Shown piece after piece: positions 21,885 through 34,765 of a stretch of DNA of 64,000 nucleotides; position 1 is the stretch's first letter, and every line of letters begins with the position of its first letter. A program made the position numbers and the translations under genes. Under the pieces are notes generated by a model, which saw only the letters and a program-made list of their open reading frames with translations, was not told where the DNA came from and did no database searches. Source of the DNA: Isoperla grammatica (Eukaryota; Arthropoda; Insecta; Plecoptera; Perlodidae); NCBI GenBank assembly GCA_945910005.1, contig OX246743.1:40417461-40481460 (forward strand), written 5' to 3'.

Positions 21885-22130
21885 GCTAATTACCCATGAC
21901 ACGACTTAAAAACTGTCAAATATTGCAATTGATTACGATTATTGTTTCAAATAAAAAGGGTAGGCCTACCCAATTGCAATATTTGAAGGTTTTTAAAATT
22001 ATTTTTTAGCTGTAACAAAACCAAATTCCGGGTAAGAATTACTTTTTCAGTACCAGTACCACATTGAAGCCTTCTACAGATTCGAATAAAATACCATTAA
22101 TTTGGTGCGGTTTAATGTTTGCGAACTTGG
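21885..22130. repeat. Dispersed inverted-repeat element, copy 1 of 3
   Basis: CAAATATTGCAATTG pairs with CAATTGCAATATTTG and is followed by TTTAGCTGTAACAAAACC and AAATTCCGGGTAAG. Related sequence occurs at about 55,085-55,330 and 58,030-58,250. Confidence 0.5.
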
Positions 22131-23019
22131 AAGAAACCCACAAATGAATTTCATAATTTTCAGTTAAACAAATTCTCATCATTTTAAATTTAATGGATGT
22201 GTATAGTGTACTTTTTTGTAGGGATTGTCCCTATATTATAATTTGACATAGAGGCATACGAAGTACAATTTTTTGTACGGTACTACGTTTATCTGATCGT
22301 TTCAGTTTCAGATGCATTTTGTGGCTAACCATCAAGTGGTCGTAAGACGATAAGTCCCAGGTTTTGGTGCGACAAGTGCCAGACGTATTTATCCAGTCAG
22401 AGAAAACCAGGCACATTAATTATTGCTGTGGGAAGAATCCCAATTTAAGTGCCCCATTTGTTCCTTTTGCACCAAAGAGAAACGATACATAAAAGTACAT
22501 ACATATAAATATAATGAAACACTCCGTGTAACCTGTTAGGATTTTATGTTTCGACATGCATGTTAAAAAAACAATATGATTGAGACAGTTTGTTCCCAAA
22601 GTTTTTATTCAACACATTTGGTTGTGACTTGTGACAAAACCAAACACAAGAAAAACAATGTGAAATGTTGTAGCCTATATCTTGTGAATTGCTCAGAAAT
22701 ATGGTCAGATTTAAGGCGTGTTTCTGTATGTTTCAACAAGCATTCCACTACGGACAGCAACAAAGTTCCAGTCCTGACATTTTGTTATCCAAGTATGGTA
22801 TTTGTCAATAAAAGTAACTTGTGATCTTCTAATATAAAAATAAAAGCACCAGTCATTTTAATTAGTATTGTTAAATTTGTATTTGGTCTAGATATTAATT
22901 AGTTCAACCTATTGCTTTATGTATTCCTTGTTATGAACATCTAATACGTAATGATTTATTGTGGTATCAAAGCTTTTGATTAGTGGTGTCGTGTCGAGGA
23001 GGTTTCCTCAGGGCCAGAT

Positions 23020-23399
23020 CAAAGATTACTGAGTGGAGAAGATGTTTTATCCATATGGGAATTCGTCTGCGCGTCTGAGCCAAATTTTCTAAGTCCGACG
23101 TGTAGTTCGAATTCTCACCGCGAGTCGCTCTTCCAAAAGTTTAAAACTCAAGTTCCACTAAATCCCCTGGCACGTACTAGCGATCTAGCAGACCTTGTTT
23201 AATGGTAACGAAGTCAAACGCAAGGTCTACTAGATCGCTAGTAGCCGCCAGGGGATTTAGTGGACCTTGGTCAAACGTGCAGGGCTAGCGCTCCTTGCGG
23301 TCAGAATTCGAACTAGTGGTGAGACTTGAAAATTTTTGAAAAAACTCGCGCAGATATTTTAACACGGCGATGAAACATCTTCTCCACTCAGTAATCTCT
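23020..23399. mobile_element. Foldback MITE with 8-bp target duplication
   Basis: The terminal repeats AGATTACTGAGTGGAGAA / TTCTCCACTCAGTAATCT face each other. The element is flanked by the perfect 8-bp direct repeat GGCCAGAT (23012-23019 and 23400-23407). Internal arms (TCCACTAAATCCCCTGG against CCAGGGGATTTAGTGGA) extend the foldback. It has no coding capacity. The 8-bp duplication suggests an hAT-type transposase acting in trans. Confidence 0.75.
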
Positions 23400-23400
23400 G

Positions 23401-23537
23401 GCCAGATGCAGAGTTGAGTTAAGTATAGGATTTGTGTATGGTTGCTATGGAGTTATTTTTTCTATACCGGTAATATAAAATAAAACCATTCCATAGCAAC
23501 AAATCTTAACTTAACAGTTGACAGTGCATCTGTCCCT
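23401..23537. mobile_element. MITE with GCAGATGCA-type terminal repeats (copy 1)
   Basis: The left end CCAGATGCAGAGTTGAGTTA and the right end TAACAGTTGACAGTGCATCTG are imperfect inverses. Relatives lie at 38,065-38,213 and 62,022-62,166. Its left end is interrupted by the foldback element at 23,020. Confidence 0.6.
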
Positions 23538-23548
23538 AAGACCTCGCT

Positions 23549-23739
23549 TACATTACTGACGTATTACGCGGGTAATTTCGGTGTGTGAACGCTTGACAGT
23601 TGCTACGCTGGTACGAATTCTAACTCGGATGGTTATACCCAAGCTAGGTATCGTACCGCGGTAGCAACTTTCAAGCGTTGACACACAAATTCCCACGTAC
23701 TAGTTTCACCTACTCGCGTAATATGTCGGTAATGTAAAT
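23549..23739. repeat. Inverted-repeat element
   Basis: ACATTACTGACGTATTACGCG at the left pairs with CGCGTAATATGTCGGTAATGT at the right; non-coding, MITE-like. Confidence 0.55.
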
Positions 23740-24579
23740 CAGGTATAAATGTTGGTGACATCAACCCGCAAAGAGGGCTCCCATGCATAGATCTGTCTGT
23801 ATTCATTCATGTTAGGGCCTACTCATCTACCACACTCTTGGGTTTATTTTTTGACTGGAACAGTGTAAACAAGTTATGTATGTGTTAATTATTTTGGATT
23901 TTATTTGTATGCATTGTTTTTATTTATTTAGTTTTAGTAAATTTCCTGCTACAGTATTAGGTCTATTGCCCAAGTAGGTAGGTCTACTGTAAAATTCTCT
24001 TGTGCTGACTGAAGTTCCATTCCAATAGTTTGTGTGGGTAGCTCCGTCTTCCAGTAATGTTTCAGGTGGTTGGGACGGTCTGCAAACTTTTATCCGGAGG
24101 ACTTTTCGTACTTTATTGGAGTACAGGTAGGCCTAAATACTTTCCAAGAATATAATTTAAGAAAAAAAATGTTTTTCTCTTGTTTTAAATCGATTGTCAT
24201 TCTAACAAATCAAATGTTTTGTCAAGTACACGGAGGAAATATTATGCTAGGATGGTCATAATGAACACATTCTACATTTTAAGGCGCTGGATTTTACCCA
24301 TAACATTGCAAACTAACATCTGCTTGTGTGATGCGCATATTTGCTCATCTTCGTAGTTTTTAACTAACAGGGCAATAAGTGTTTTGTGTTTGCAAAAAAA
24401 AACAATTGCTTGAACTAAATTCATGTTTTGTGTTTGATATTATTATTTATGATTTGATTGTATTATTATTTGATATCAACAACAATAAAGAACAGTTCTT
24501 CAAATTTTCATTTTTCATCACTATGAGTGATATGCATGCGTATTATGAATCTAATCTACCTTAAAACTTCTTGTTACAG

Positions 24580-24866
24580 ATGCAGTCTCATGGTTGCCAG
24601 TGTTGCCAGTGTTCCCAGTGTCAGTTGTAGACAGTGCTACTAGCTCCCGCTCAAGGACTCGACGATCGTCGAACTTATTTCAGTGTGTCGTTTGTCAGAA
24701 ATCGTTCACCCGAAGAGATACGTTCAACAGGCACAAGAGAGACGAGTGTGGTCAGGAGGAAGCATCGCACACGTGTCTCAACTGTGCCAAGAGTTACAGA
24801 CGAAGAAGGACTCTGATAGCTCATGCTAAAAAATGCGGACTCCAAATATGTTCTACTATATCGTGA
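24580..24866 (+). CDS. lola: lola terminal exon, two C2HC fingers
   Basis: The acceptor TTGTTACAG is followed by two bases and 94 codons to TGA. A hydrophobic then Ser/Arg-rich leader (AVSWLPVLPVFPVS…) precedes C-x2-C-x12-H-x4-C at residues 35-56 (CVVCQKSFTRRDTFNRH) and C-x2-C-x12-H-x3-C at 65-85 (CLNCAKSYRRRRTLIAH). There is no classical terminal C2H2 finger. Phase and architecture match the other lola tails. The arginine-rich second finger suggests DNA contact. It follows the long exon-free interval and begins the classical exon series. Confidence 0.82.
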
Positions 24867-25874
24867 TTTTGTTTGTTTCGGTTTTTGGCAGCTTGTATTC
24901 GATTTCCGTTCAATATGTTTGACAAAAAAGAAACATTGTACTTTCTAAACCTAAAAGAACTTGCACGACAAAACTGTTACAGGTTATTTTCAAGTTAAAA
25001 ATAATAAGGCTAGCCTCGTTTTGGAATTTAATTAAACATTGAATGTGTTCCCATTAAATATATTTCCCCAACACTGGTCCAATTAATAATATGTCAATTG
25101 TCATGGATAGTATGGTGTACAACATAAGTAAATCAAGGGTAGGTAGATGAGAGCACGTATTTACTCTTTGCAACTCCACTGCACTAATTTTTAGGGTGCG
25201 ATAATTGTCCTTATTTATCTGATGTGGTTACACTGATTGTTATTCCTCATGAATGAAGGTATGTTACCCATTGATTTGAGCCAAATAAATCAGGTTAGCC
25301 CAGGAGAATGGTTAGAGTAAAGATATGTTCTATCTGACTCTTGATTTATTTATAAACTACATGGAGACATTTACAAAACATTCACACTTGTCTAGCACAA
25401 TCAACAATAATTTGTTTTAACTGTAACTGTGCATGATATTCTCGTGCATTGTTCCAGTGATGAAGAACTAACAACTGAGTGATGGGTCTATATACTCTGC
25501 AACGTGATATTTGGGTTGTGGGGGGTGAGAGATGAGTGCGATTTGGAAATAACTAAAAATGGGATACGCTACTGATTGTGTGAAAATATGTTACACGAAT
25601 GATACACGTAAAATGTATTGGTATAATAATGTCGCCCGCCGAAAATTACTTCCTGTAACAAAGTGGCTAAACAAATTTATAAATGTATTTATTTATCTGA
25701 TTGGGACAAAATAAAAATGCAATTTTCGTGTTAAATCTTAGATCAATCCATCTTGCACGATATAGTCAGTGATGCCGACGTGCTAATTCCCTGTATCGTT
25801 TTATCAGTGATAAGGTTTTGGGTGTGTGAGAATGTTTGGGTAGGAATTCTGTTAAGTATTTTCTTCTGTTTCAG

Positions 25875-26194
25875 CATCCGGAATGTTGTGGTTTCCTTCC
25901 GCTAACATGGTGGTTGACGGCGAGCAGCTAAACCTCCGTTACCATTGTCTCTCCTGCACTAAGTCTTACAAACACAAGAGTGACCTGGGGAGGCACGTTA
26001 AAAACGAGTGTGGCAGAATTGCCCGAGCCGAATTCGACTGTCCTACTTGCAATAAACATTACAAACACAAGAGGAATCTTGTCACTCACTTGAAAAACGA
26101 GTGTGGAAAAGAGCCCCAGTTAAAATGTACCGAGTGTCCGTTTCGGTCGTATTGGAGAAGTCACATGAAGTACCACATGATGAATAAACATTGA
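25875..26194 (+). CDS. lola: lola terminal exon, three fingers
   Basis: After CTGTTTCAG, two bases and 105 codons run to TGA. C2HC fingers at residues 24-45 (CLSCTKSYKHKSDLGRH) and 55-76 (CPTCNKHYKHKRNLVTH) are followed by C2H2 at 84-105 (CTECPFRSYWRSHMKYH), and the protein ends on the final ligand His. The linker NECGKEPQ is the standard lola linker. The two first fingers are similar to each other and to those of the exon at 28,981, so the two exons are probably neighbouring duplicates. Confidence 0.9.
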
Positions 26195-28980
26195 CTACTA
26201 CGATCTACATGCTGATAAAGTGTAGGAATGCATTGGTTTGTAAGTATTGATGAAATCAAGATGTGGGAATGCTTGCTAGACAGCGAAACCTTTTGTGTTT
26301 GCTAAGTATTTTGAGGTACTTTTACAAAAATGCAAAATATTAACACGTATTTAAATGTTATGGTTTACGATTTTCAAAGACATAAGTCCAGTGCAGTTAT
26401 CTGCCAAATAACTGATACATATCTCTCACCCAGTGTTATTTTTATTATTAAATTTATTTTAATCAGTATTATTTAGTACGTACTTACTACATTGTTTTAA
26501 AGTATTGTTTTAATAACCATACATGCTGTTGAATTTGTCTTTTAGTATCTCGGAATGGGTGGCACAACTTAACTTGATACAACTAATTTAATCCCTATGC
26601 TGGCAGTCAGTAGTGGTAGATCTAGAATTAAGTTATGTGTAGGGGGCTGTAAGGGGGGGGGGGGGGCTGAAGTGGGGGGAGATGTAGAAATCAACAAGTA
26701 GAAATCAAGTGCAAATTGCATAAATATATGCAAATCGTATGCCATTTATTACCAAGATTAGAGACAATTTCTGGAAATTGATTGCCATATTTGATACAGA
26801 TTGGCAATTATTTAAATGCATTAGCCTAATTGTTAATTGTTTACAGTGTCTTTAAAAAATTCATTCAAAAATTGTATGTATTGTATAAAATTGTGTTTTA
26901 TTTTATTTGTTAATTTGTATTTATTTGGTGTTGAATGATGTACTCAACTGCTAGGTCATATTAATTTTCTCTCATATCAATCATCACTCAAAATAAAAAT
27001 TGAGTACAAATACTAGAACTTTTTTGGTTACCAATATGTTGTTATTTGTTACTTATAAATGAGATCATTTGTAAAAAAAGTTTCTTTTATCATGTTTATA
27101 TATGTACTTTGTAGCTTGGTGGAGGTGCTATTATATGTTCTGTTTTTTGCGTTTTGTTGTGTCACATAACGTTAGTTAGGTTCTGCAAGTCTGTTTCTCA
27201 TCATATTCGTTATCCACCACCATTTTCTGTCTCTAGCAGTGTTGAATTGAAAACAGTGTACTGTATATATATATATTTTCATGCTGCCCAGTCATATATT
27301 CTTCATATTTATCACTTCTCATCCCTTGTGTTCTGCAGATATCCTCTTACATGTTCTTCATGGTCTTCTGTCTCGACATTACTATCTTCACTTCCCTTGT
27401 ATTTCTCTACATCCTATTCTCTTCAATCCTCATATGTCCAAACCATTGTAGCCTTGATTATTATATTCCGTCCTGTCCCTTGTGTTTTCCACAACCTGAT
27501 CTTAAACTTCAAAATGTTTCTTTAGTTGCTAAGTGGTCCAGGTAGTAAAATTAAAAAAAAAAAAAACAATTGTGATACCTCCCTGTTTATATAAACTTTT
27601 TTTACGAGTATTCACATCCAATGTGCTACTAGTAGCTCTTTAAAATTAAGCAGATGAAGTGGAGCAGATGAATATTAAACATAGTAAGGGTATGGAATTA
27701 TTACGTCTCTTTGATGCTCATTATTTATTTTGTGCTCATCCTATTTAGTTGTACAACATAATTAATGCTAATGTGATAACGGCAACAAAATTCAATGTAT
27801 GTCAAAAGAAATTTGAAATACTATCTATTCAATTAGAAACACAAATATATGATAAACGGGAGACATTTAATGTTTACGTTTATGATTTTGCTGCTGTGCC
27901 ATTATAATTATGTTCTTTATTCAAATGTTCACACACACCTTTTATTCCCAGGGATAAATAAACTTGCAACAAACATTTCCTGACTGATTTCTTGTTACCT
28001 TTTGCTGGATGTCTTTCCCTCTAGATAGTAATTCCTAGTTTTGACACTTGCACAATGCACAGTCTTCAGGTACTGAGTGTAAATGGTTTCATTATAATAA
28101 TTAATCGGACTTGCTATGTTATTTGTAAATCTTCATGGGGAACAAACTGAAATAATGTATATTGTATTTACTTTTTAACAAATGTATGGCCCACTCTTTT
28201 TTTCATGAGAATTAACTTTAAGATGAACAAATTTATATTTTTAGATTAGAAGTTTGTATGGGCTGCATTTTGTGTAAATGCAGAATAATTTTCAAATACA
28301 TACAATTATTAACACATTTCCTCTAATCAAATTTTACAGTGACAGCAAAGCATGCCAACTCCTTTGCTGTTAATTTTTTTTTTTTTTACTGTTCTGTTAT
28401 TCTGCTGTAATTTCATATATTTTCTATGCCATGTTAATTCACTGCTTGGTGAAGGTATTCGTATTTTGACTAGTACACTTGTAGAACTAGCAGTCAGTGA
28501 CAATATTGTGCATTACATATTAATAATTATATTGATACAATTGTCGTGTGTGATTTTATACTAGGCACTTCATTCTTGCCTTTTTGATAGTTGAGCAAAA
28601 TGATTTGGTGGTGGATTTGTAGAAACCCTTAATGGAGTAGACAAACAACACTACGATTTCATTTGTCTGTGTATACATAAAGTTAATTTAATATTACCTA
28701 ATTTGATATGTTTGGGGGAAGAAGATGAGTTTTCTGCTATTGGTATCATATCTTCTTTGTCTAAGCATCACAAGGAACCTACCTGTATAAGCAATAATGA
28801 TATATTATTTTGTGGATATGTACAATGCCATATCAAAAATGTGTGTACTTTTATAATCCTAGCTGTAACAGTACTAAATTAGTCTTAGAAAGCCTACAAC
28901 AAGTTTTAAATTAGTCTTGTTGCATTATTGAAGAAAATGTCACAATGTTGTAAACTCATTTACGCGTTATTTTGTTTCAG
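26195..28980. other. Intron/3' flank without supported exon
   Basis: AT-rich, with a poly-G run at about 26,657. The open stretch around 27,154-27,545 has no domain, acceptor or finger pattern and I do not call it. Confidence 0.5.
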
Positions 28981-29306
28981 AATACCACGATTCGTGGCCC
29001 CCCGTCGTCACGTCTCTCGAAGAGGGAACGAGTTCTCTTCGCTACCCCTGCTCAAGCTGCACTCGAACCTACAAATACAAGGGAGATCTCAGTAGACACA
29101 TCAAATATGAGTGTGGCCAAGAGGAACCGTTGAACTGTCCCAACTGCAACAGAAGTTACAAACAGAGACGGAATCTGATCGCGCACCTGAAAAACGAGTG
29201 CGGGAAAGAGCCTCAGTTTCGGTGTCCACATTGCCCGTATCGTTCCAAGTGGAAAAGTACCCTTAAAGATCACATTAATAATAAGCATAAGTATTTTGAT
29301 TGTTGA
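28981..29306 (+). CDS. lola: lola terminal exon, three fingers
   Basis: The acceptor TTTTGTTTCAG is followed by two bases and 107 codons to TGA; there is no internal Met near the start, consistent with a spliced exon. C2HC fingers lie at residues 23-44 (CSSCTRTYKYKGDLSRH) and 52-73 (CPNCNRSYKQRRNLIAH), and C2H2 at 81-102 (CPHCPYRSKWKSTLKDH). The linkers ECGQEEP and ECGKEPQF fit the family. A typical, fully intact exon. Confidence 0.92.
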
Positions 29307-30442
29307 TAAGAAGTATTATTGGGAAGTGTTGTTATTTAAATGTGAGTTTTAAGCTTATTTATGAATATTTCTGTTAGAAATAAATTTAAAAAAAAAACAT
29401 GCAGAACACTTGGCTCTAGGAAAAACAAATCTTTTATGGGGGGACCCGTTAATAACTTAATATTGATGATTTGTTTGTTTTCTAAATCCATTGCGTTCCA
29501 CAAAATAAATTAATGGTAGGTCTTCTAGTAAACTGTATACATGTAGGCCTACAGTTCAAAATGTTTGCCGGTAAAATTTTTTTTTAAAAGCTTATTTATG
29601 TATTTATCAAAATCAGTATTTGTTATTTATTACAAGACATGATATTCTAGACAGTTTATATTTAGGTGTATTTTTTATTTTTAATTTTAATTTAATAATG
29701 CTTAAAATAAGAAGAGTACTCCATGTACTTTGATCAATGTATTTTTTTTTTTTTTTTTAACAAGAATGTTGGTTTTTCAAGAATTGGTTTTGACTTGATA
29801 CATTATTATGTGGTTCAAATATACAAACGATAATTTGAAAACTGTTAGTAACTTATTTAAGGATAATATTTAGAGAAACAATAATTGTGAGTAGTCTGCT
29901 ATTATTTTGCCCAAGTATGACTTAGTGTGTTGAACAGGCTGGTACATTGGAAGTTGGTACAAACATTCTTTGCACTTTTGTGACTTTGTAAGTCATGAAT
30001 CATTGTTTACATTCATAATATTGTACGGTAACAATTGTATTCCAATATTTTGAAGGGATTATTTACAACATGCAAGTAACACGTAGTGATAAAATGCTCG
30101 TAAGATATCCATTCTTAAGGGCACTCAACCCCTGATGTGCTTTCCGGACGGCCTCTTAGTCAATTTCACCATATCGCCATCTCATCTAGCTCTCGTCTGA
30201 TTAGTGTGAGGATATGTACTACTAAAGTAACGAGGGTGCTTGTTATTATGTACGCGTACTCTATATCCCATCATATTAGACCCGTTGTTGTTGACCGCTT
30301 GAGCATCTGCCAGGATAGCTAAAGATCAGATCAGTTCTAGCTAACTGTATTTCTATCAGCACTCACACAGGTGCGATATCATGAAAATGTACATTTCCTT
30401 AACTAGTAACCGTTTTTAATCTACCTATATTATAGATCATAC

Positions 30443-30997
30443 TAGGGATGACATCGGGTAGTAAAATTCGGAACCGGTTCCAGCTCTCATATTACCCGGG
30501 TACCCGGATCCTGAAAACGTATTTTTCGATGTGTAGGCTTGATTTGAAGGTCCTCGCTAGGCGTTGTGAAGTGCGCGGGGCGGAAGACGAGGGTCGAATG
30601 ATATGCACGCCACCCGCTCGGTTGGCCTCTCGCAATATGCCTGCAGTAATAACGTCGAGTAAAACAAAACATTTAGCAATACACAACTGAAGCACGTATT
30701 AAAACATGCTATTTCAAGTAAAATAAACAGTAATAGAACAAGTGTTAGCCAGAATGTTAAACAATGAACAAACAGTAACAAATGCAAGTCTGTTCGCGTC
30801 TGTTCTGTTCCCTGTCGAGGCACTTGTTATGGATAGTGGGGGATGGGTCGGTGCCCGCCGTGCCTGCTGCCTCCATCGAGATCAACCGCAGCAATACTGG
30901 CGCGTAAATAGGGCCTAGAAACGTACTAAAAAATTACCCGGACCCGAAAAACGGCTCCGGGTATTACTTTGGAGCCGGGTACCCGATGTCATCCCTA
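30443..30997. mobile_element. hAT-type MITE, 555 bp, 8-bp TSD
   Basis: The terminal inverted repeats TAGGGATGACATCGGGTA and TACCCGATGTCATCCCTA are perfect over 18 bp. The flanking 8-bp duplication GATCATAC is also perfect (30435-30442 and 30998-31005). TIRs starting TAGGG and 8-bp duplications are characteristic of hAT elements. Subterminal GTACCCGG/CCGGGTAC motifs recur near both ends. No transposase is encoded. Confidence 0.9.
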
Positions 30998-31714
30998 GAT
31001 CATACTGCCATTTTTGGTTTGTTTACTACTAGCACTGTTATTTTTGTTTTCCTATTTCAGTTTTCTACTTCTTCAAGGGTTGGTTTGGTTTCCAAAGTCT
31101 GCATGTATTTTATATTATGATCTTCCTTCAATTCACAAATAATTTCTTGAATTCTTTCTGTAAGTTATTCGTGTATTCCATGTGTCTCTTTCTGCACAGT
31201 ACCTGTGTGTTAGACCCAGCAAGTACTTATGGCAGTAAATGTTTTTGGCACTGTATATTTTTTCTGATTTTTTAAGAAACATTTCTTTATGGTCTATAAT
31301 GTTGTAAAGGTTGTGTATGCTATTTTTTGTCATCCCATGCCTAGTCTCCGTTTGTCACCACCATCTCAAACATGTTTTAGTACTCTTCGCTTTTCTCTCT
31401 GTGTTACCGCACCTGCAAAAACTGGTATTATTGGTGTCTTGTTATACCAAACTAAACTTTTCACATACTAGTTCATACTATGATTGTATAATTATATATT
31501 ATTTGATAATGTAATTTGGTGGAAGTACCTAGAACAATAATGCTGATGTGATTATTTTTAGTTTTAAGCAGCATGTATCAGTTTGTTGACCTGCACCCGT
31601 GTAATTTTATGGTAAATGGCAGTTTTCTAAATAGTCGAGGAGCAAAAGGTATCTCGTGCGCCTTTCGTGGAAGAGTATTGCGGTGAACGGTATTCTGTTA
31701 CGGCATACCATACA

Positions 31715-32290
31715 AGTATTTTGCACCTACCTGGCAGATCCTGGCACGCTGCAGAGGGCGCCAGGAGCGTCGTGACGTCATAGACACGTTTTAATTAATT
31801 ACTTTTGAACGGTTTATGTCACAGAAAATATCAAGAGGACAATTTTATGATGTCATACTAGATGAGAATTTATAACCTATCTGCCACATTCTGGCGGGCT
31901 GCAGAGGGCGCCAGGAGCGTCGTGACGTCATATACACGTTTGAACTAATAACGTTTGAACGGTTCATGTCACAGAAAATATGTAGGGTACAATTCTTCTA
32001 TAAAATACTAAACAAGTATTTTGCACCTACCTGGCACATCCTGGCACGCTGAAGAGGGCGCCAGGAGCGTCATGACGTCATAAACACGTTTTAATTAATA
32101 ACGTTTGAACGGTTCATGTCACAGAAAATGTCAAGGGAACAATTCTATTACGAAATACTATTTGAGTATTTTGCATCTACTTGGCAAATCGTGGCACGCT
32201 GCAGAGGGCACCAGGAGCGTCGTGACGTCATACACTTTTTCATTAATAACTTTTGAACGGTTCATATCACAGAAAATATTAAGATGACAA
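31715..32290. repeat. Four 150-bp tandem repeats, left arm
   Basis: Units share TTTTGCACCTACCTGGCA, GAGGGCGCCAGGAGCGTC, TGACGTCAT and CGGTTCATGTCACAGAAAAT. TGACGTCA occurs at 31773, 31923, 32073 and 32223, exactly 150 bp apart. Confidence 0.85.
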
Positions 32291-32591
32291 TATTATAGAA
32301 AATTTAAATACAAATCGATTGATATGTACCAATAGGGTAATCATGTAATATTTAAGGGATACAAATTGCTAACAAATAATAATAATTAGATGTGTATATG
32401 AAATGCAGGGCATCCCTCATCGTAATATCTATTTATTACTATTTCGGAGTTATAATTGTATCACTGTGAAGGACTTAATAATCGTAGTCATCCCAACATA
32501 CCCATGGGTATCTGTTGTTTAACAATAATAATAATTATTATTATTGTATACTAGTTACTATTCATAGACTGATTAGTAAAACTCACGTTTG

Positions 32592-33161
32592 CTAGAAGTT
32601 CTCTTCGTCTTCATCATCGTCGTCTTCATCCTCATCTCCCGTGTTGTCGGTATTCAAGCACTCTTGTTCCTCGTCTTCAGTAGAGCAGACACAAAGCTCG
32701 GTGCACCTCATGTTATTTGCTTTGCAGCTGCATCTTGACGCACACCTTGATTTTAAGCAGTTGCATTTAACTAGTTGAATGACGGCAGCGGCAGCCGGTG
32801 CAGGTTCGAGGGTGTTCATGACTGCCACATACTCGTTGCTCTCAAGTAGCCATCCGTAGTCTTCGGGTAATAAGTTGATAGGGTTGGCAACCTGGTCATT
32901 ATGCCACACCCAGCATTGATGGTGAGCACCTAGTATGGCTTGGAGATATGCGGCTTTGCTGGGTGAAAGCTTTTGGTGGGTGCTTGGCAAGACTTTTTGT
33001 GAAACATGCGCCATCGAAGGTCAGACACTGATCTCAGTTTAGTGAATGGACAGTACAGTTTGCAAACAAACTTCTCTAGACCACTTATCACGGAGTCTTT
33101 TAGAGCAACAGTTAAACCTAGTTCTTTAAATGCTGAAAATATTTCATAGTCGGATTCTTCC
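32592..33161 (-). pseudogene. Inverted copy of the 3' half of the element ORF (left arm)
   Basis: Read on the minus strand, this gives ESDYEIFSAFKELG… then, after a frame change near 32,985, SPSKAAYLQAILGAHHQC… with a Cys-rich segment (CNCLKSRCASRCSCKANN, then MRCTELCVC) and an acidic C-terminus ending DEDEENF. The Cys spacing resembles CXC/tesmin-type domains. It lacks the 5' half of the reading frame, because the arm ends at 33,161 where the unique centre begins. Confidence 0.7.
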
Positions 33162-33164
33162 ACA

Positions 33165-34406
33165 CACCAGCACTTGTGAGGATCTAGCCAAACTTCTTGT
33201 CTTGCGCATTGATAACAGTTATAGTGAGTTTTCAGAGGTCCACGTGGTATTTGATAGATATGACATTCCTGTTTCATTAAAATCGGCTACTCGAAAGACT
33301 TGCAAGGAGGAAAAGCTGCTGTAGCTTATCGCATTACAGACAACACGCCAATCGGGCACTTGAGCATGTCACAACTACTTGGTCACACCAAAACCAAGTA
33401 TGAGCGGACAGAATATTTTTCACAGAAGATAATTCGAGCCTCACAGGCCATGGAGCGACAACCAGTTGTCGCATGGAGTAACAAGACTATAAGTACAAAA
33501 ACACTTCTATCACACTTAAATAGTGAACAGGAAGAAACCGATACTAAGATGTTGCTTCATGCATTAGATGCGACAAAACGAGGAGCTACTCAAATATCTA
33601 TTTTTTCCCCAGATACAGATGTCCTTATCCTGGTACTGCGACGTTACACCGATCTCTGTAAAAATACTGTGTTCATTACAGGTAAAGGGGAAAATAATAG
33701 AAGGATAGCACTTGGGTCACTATACAACACACTTGGGCAAAATCAAGTTTCAGGACTAACTGGATTTCACGCTTTCAGTGGTTCCGACAACACGGGGATT
33801 TTCAGGAAAGGGGAAGCTTTCGTGCTGGAAAGCTTTCAGAGAATCCGACTATGAAATATTTTCAGCATTTAAAGAACTAGGTTTAACTGTTGCTCTAAAA
33901 GACTCCGTGATAAGTGGTCTAGAGAAGTTTGTTTGCAAACTGTACTGTCCATTCACTAAACTGAGATCAGTGTCTGACCTTCGATGGCGCATGTTTCACA
34001 AAAAGTCTTGCCAAGCACCCACCAAAAGCTTTCACCCAGCAAAGCCGCATATCTCCAAGCCATACTAGGTGCTCACCATCAATGCTGGGTGTGGCATAAT
34101 GACCAGGTTGCCAACCCTATCAACTTATTACCCGAAGACTACGGATGGCTACTTGAGAGCAACGAGTATGTGGCAGTCATGACAACCCTCGAACCTGCAC
34201 CGGCTGCCGCTGCCGTCATTCAACTAGTTAAATGCAACTGCTTAAAATCAAGGTGTGCGTCAAGATGCAGCGGCAAAGCAAATAACATGAGGTGCACCGA
34301 GCTTTGTGTCTGCTCTACTGAAGACGAGGAACAAGAGTGCTTGAATACCGACAACACGGGAGATGAGGATGAAGACGACGATGATGAAGATGAAGAGAAC
34401 TTCTAG
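33165..34406 (+). pseudogene. Broken element protein, centre plus right arm
   Basis: Plus-strand pieces read in order: VHVVFDRYDIPVSLKSATR (centre, to about 33,290); VAYRITDNTPIGH… EQEETDTKMLLHALDA… SIFSPDTDVLILVLRRYTD… GFHAFSGSDNTG (33,300-33,800); FSGKGKLSCWKAF into ESDYEIFSAFKELG (to about 34,020); then the Cys-rich, acid-tailed end (to 34,406). Frame changes at about 33,295, 33,795 and 34,000 break it. The Cys-rich motif differs from the left arm at one ligand position (CSGK here, CSCK there). The 5' end is cut by the left arm, so no full-length protein is encoded. Confidence 0.7.
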
Positions 34407-34765
34407 CAAACGTGAGTTTTACTAATCAGTCTATGAATAGTAACTAGTATACAATAATAATAATTATTATTATTGTTAAACAACAGATACCCATGGGTAT
34501 GTTGGGATGACTACGATTATTAAGTCCTTCACAGTGATACAATTATAACTCCGAAATAGTAATAAATAGATATTACGATGAGGGATGCCCTGCATTTCAT
34601 ATACACATCTAATTATTATTATTTGTTAGCAATGTATCCCTTAAATATTACATGATTACCCTATTGGTACATATCAATCGATTTGTATTTAAATTCTCTA
34701 TAATATTGTCGTCTTGATATTTTCTGTGATATGAACCGTTCAAAAGTTATTAATGAAAAAGTGTA

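Larger units (their letters stand above)
17904..24579. other. Long interval without supported exons
   Basis: It contains a candidate polyadenylation signal (18308), CpG-rich stretches at 18,360-18,800 and 19,740-20,060, an AGGCCT-rich tract at 20,190-20,310, and several inverted-repeat elements (21,122-21,340; 21,413-21,663; 21,885-22,130; 23,011-23,537; 23,549-23,739). Short open frames here lack domains and splice logic. Confidence 0.5.

Noticed and set aside
27154..27545. 123-codon open stretch with hydrophobic, Ser-rich sequence
   Set aside because: No domain, no acceptor in the common phase, and composition typical of CT-rich intron.
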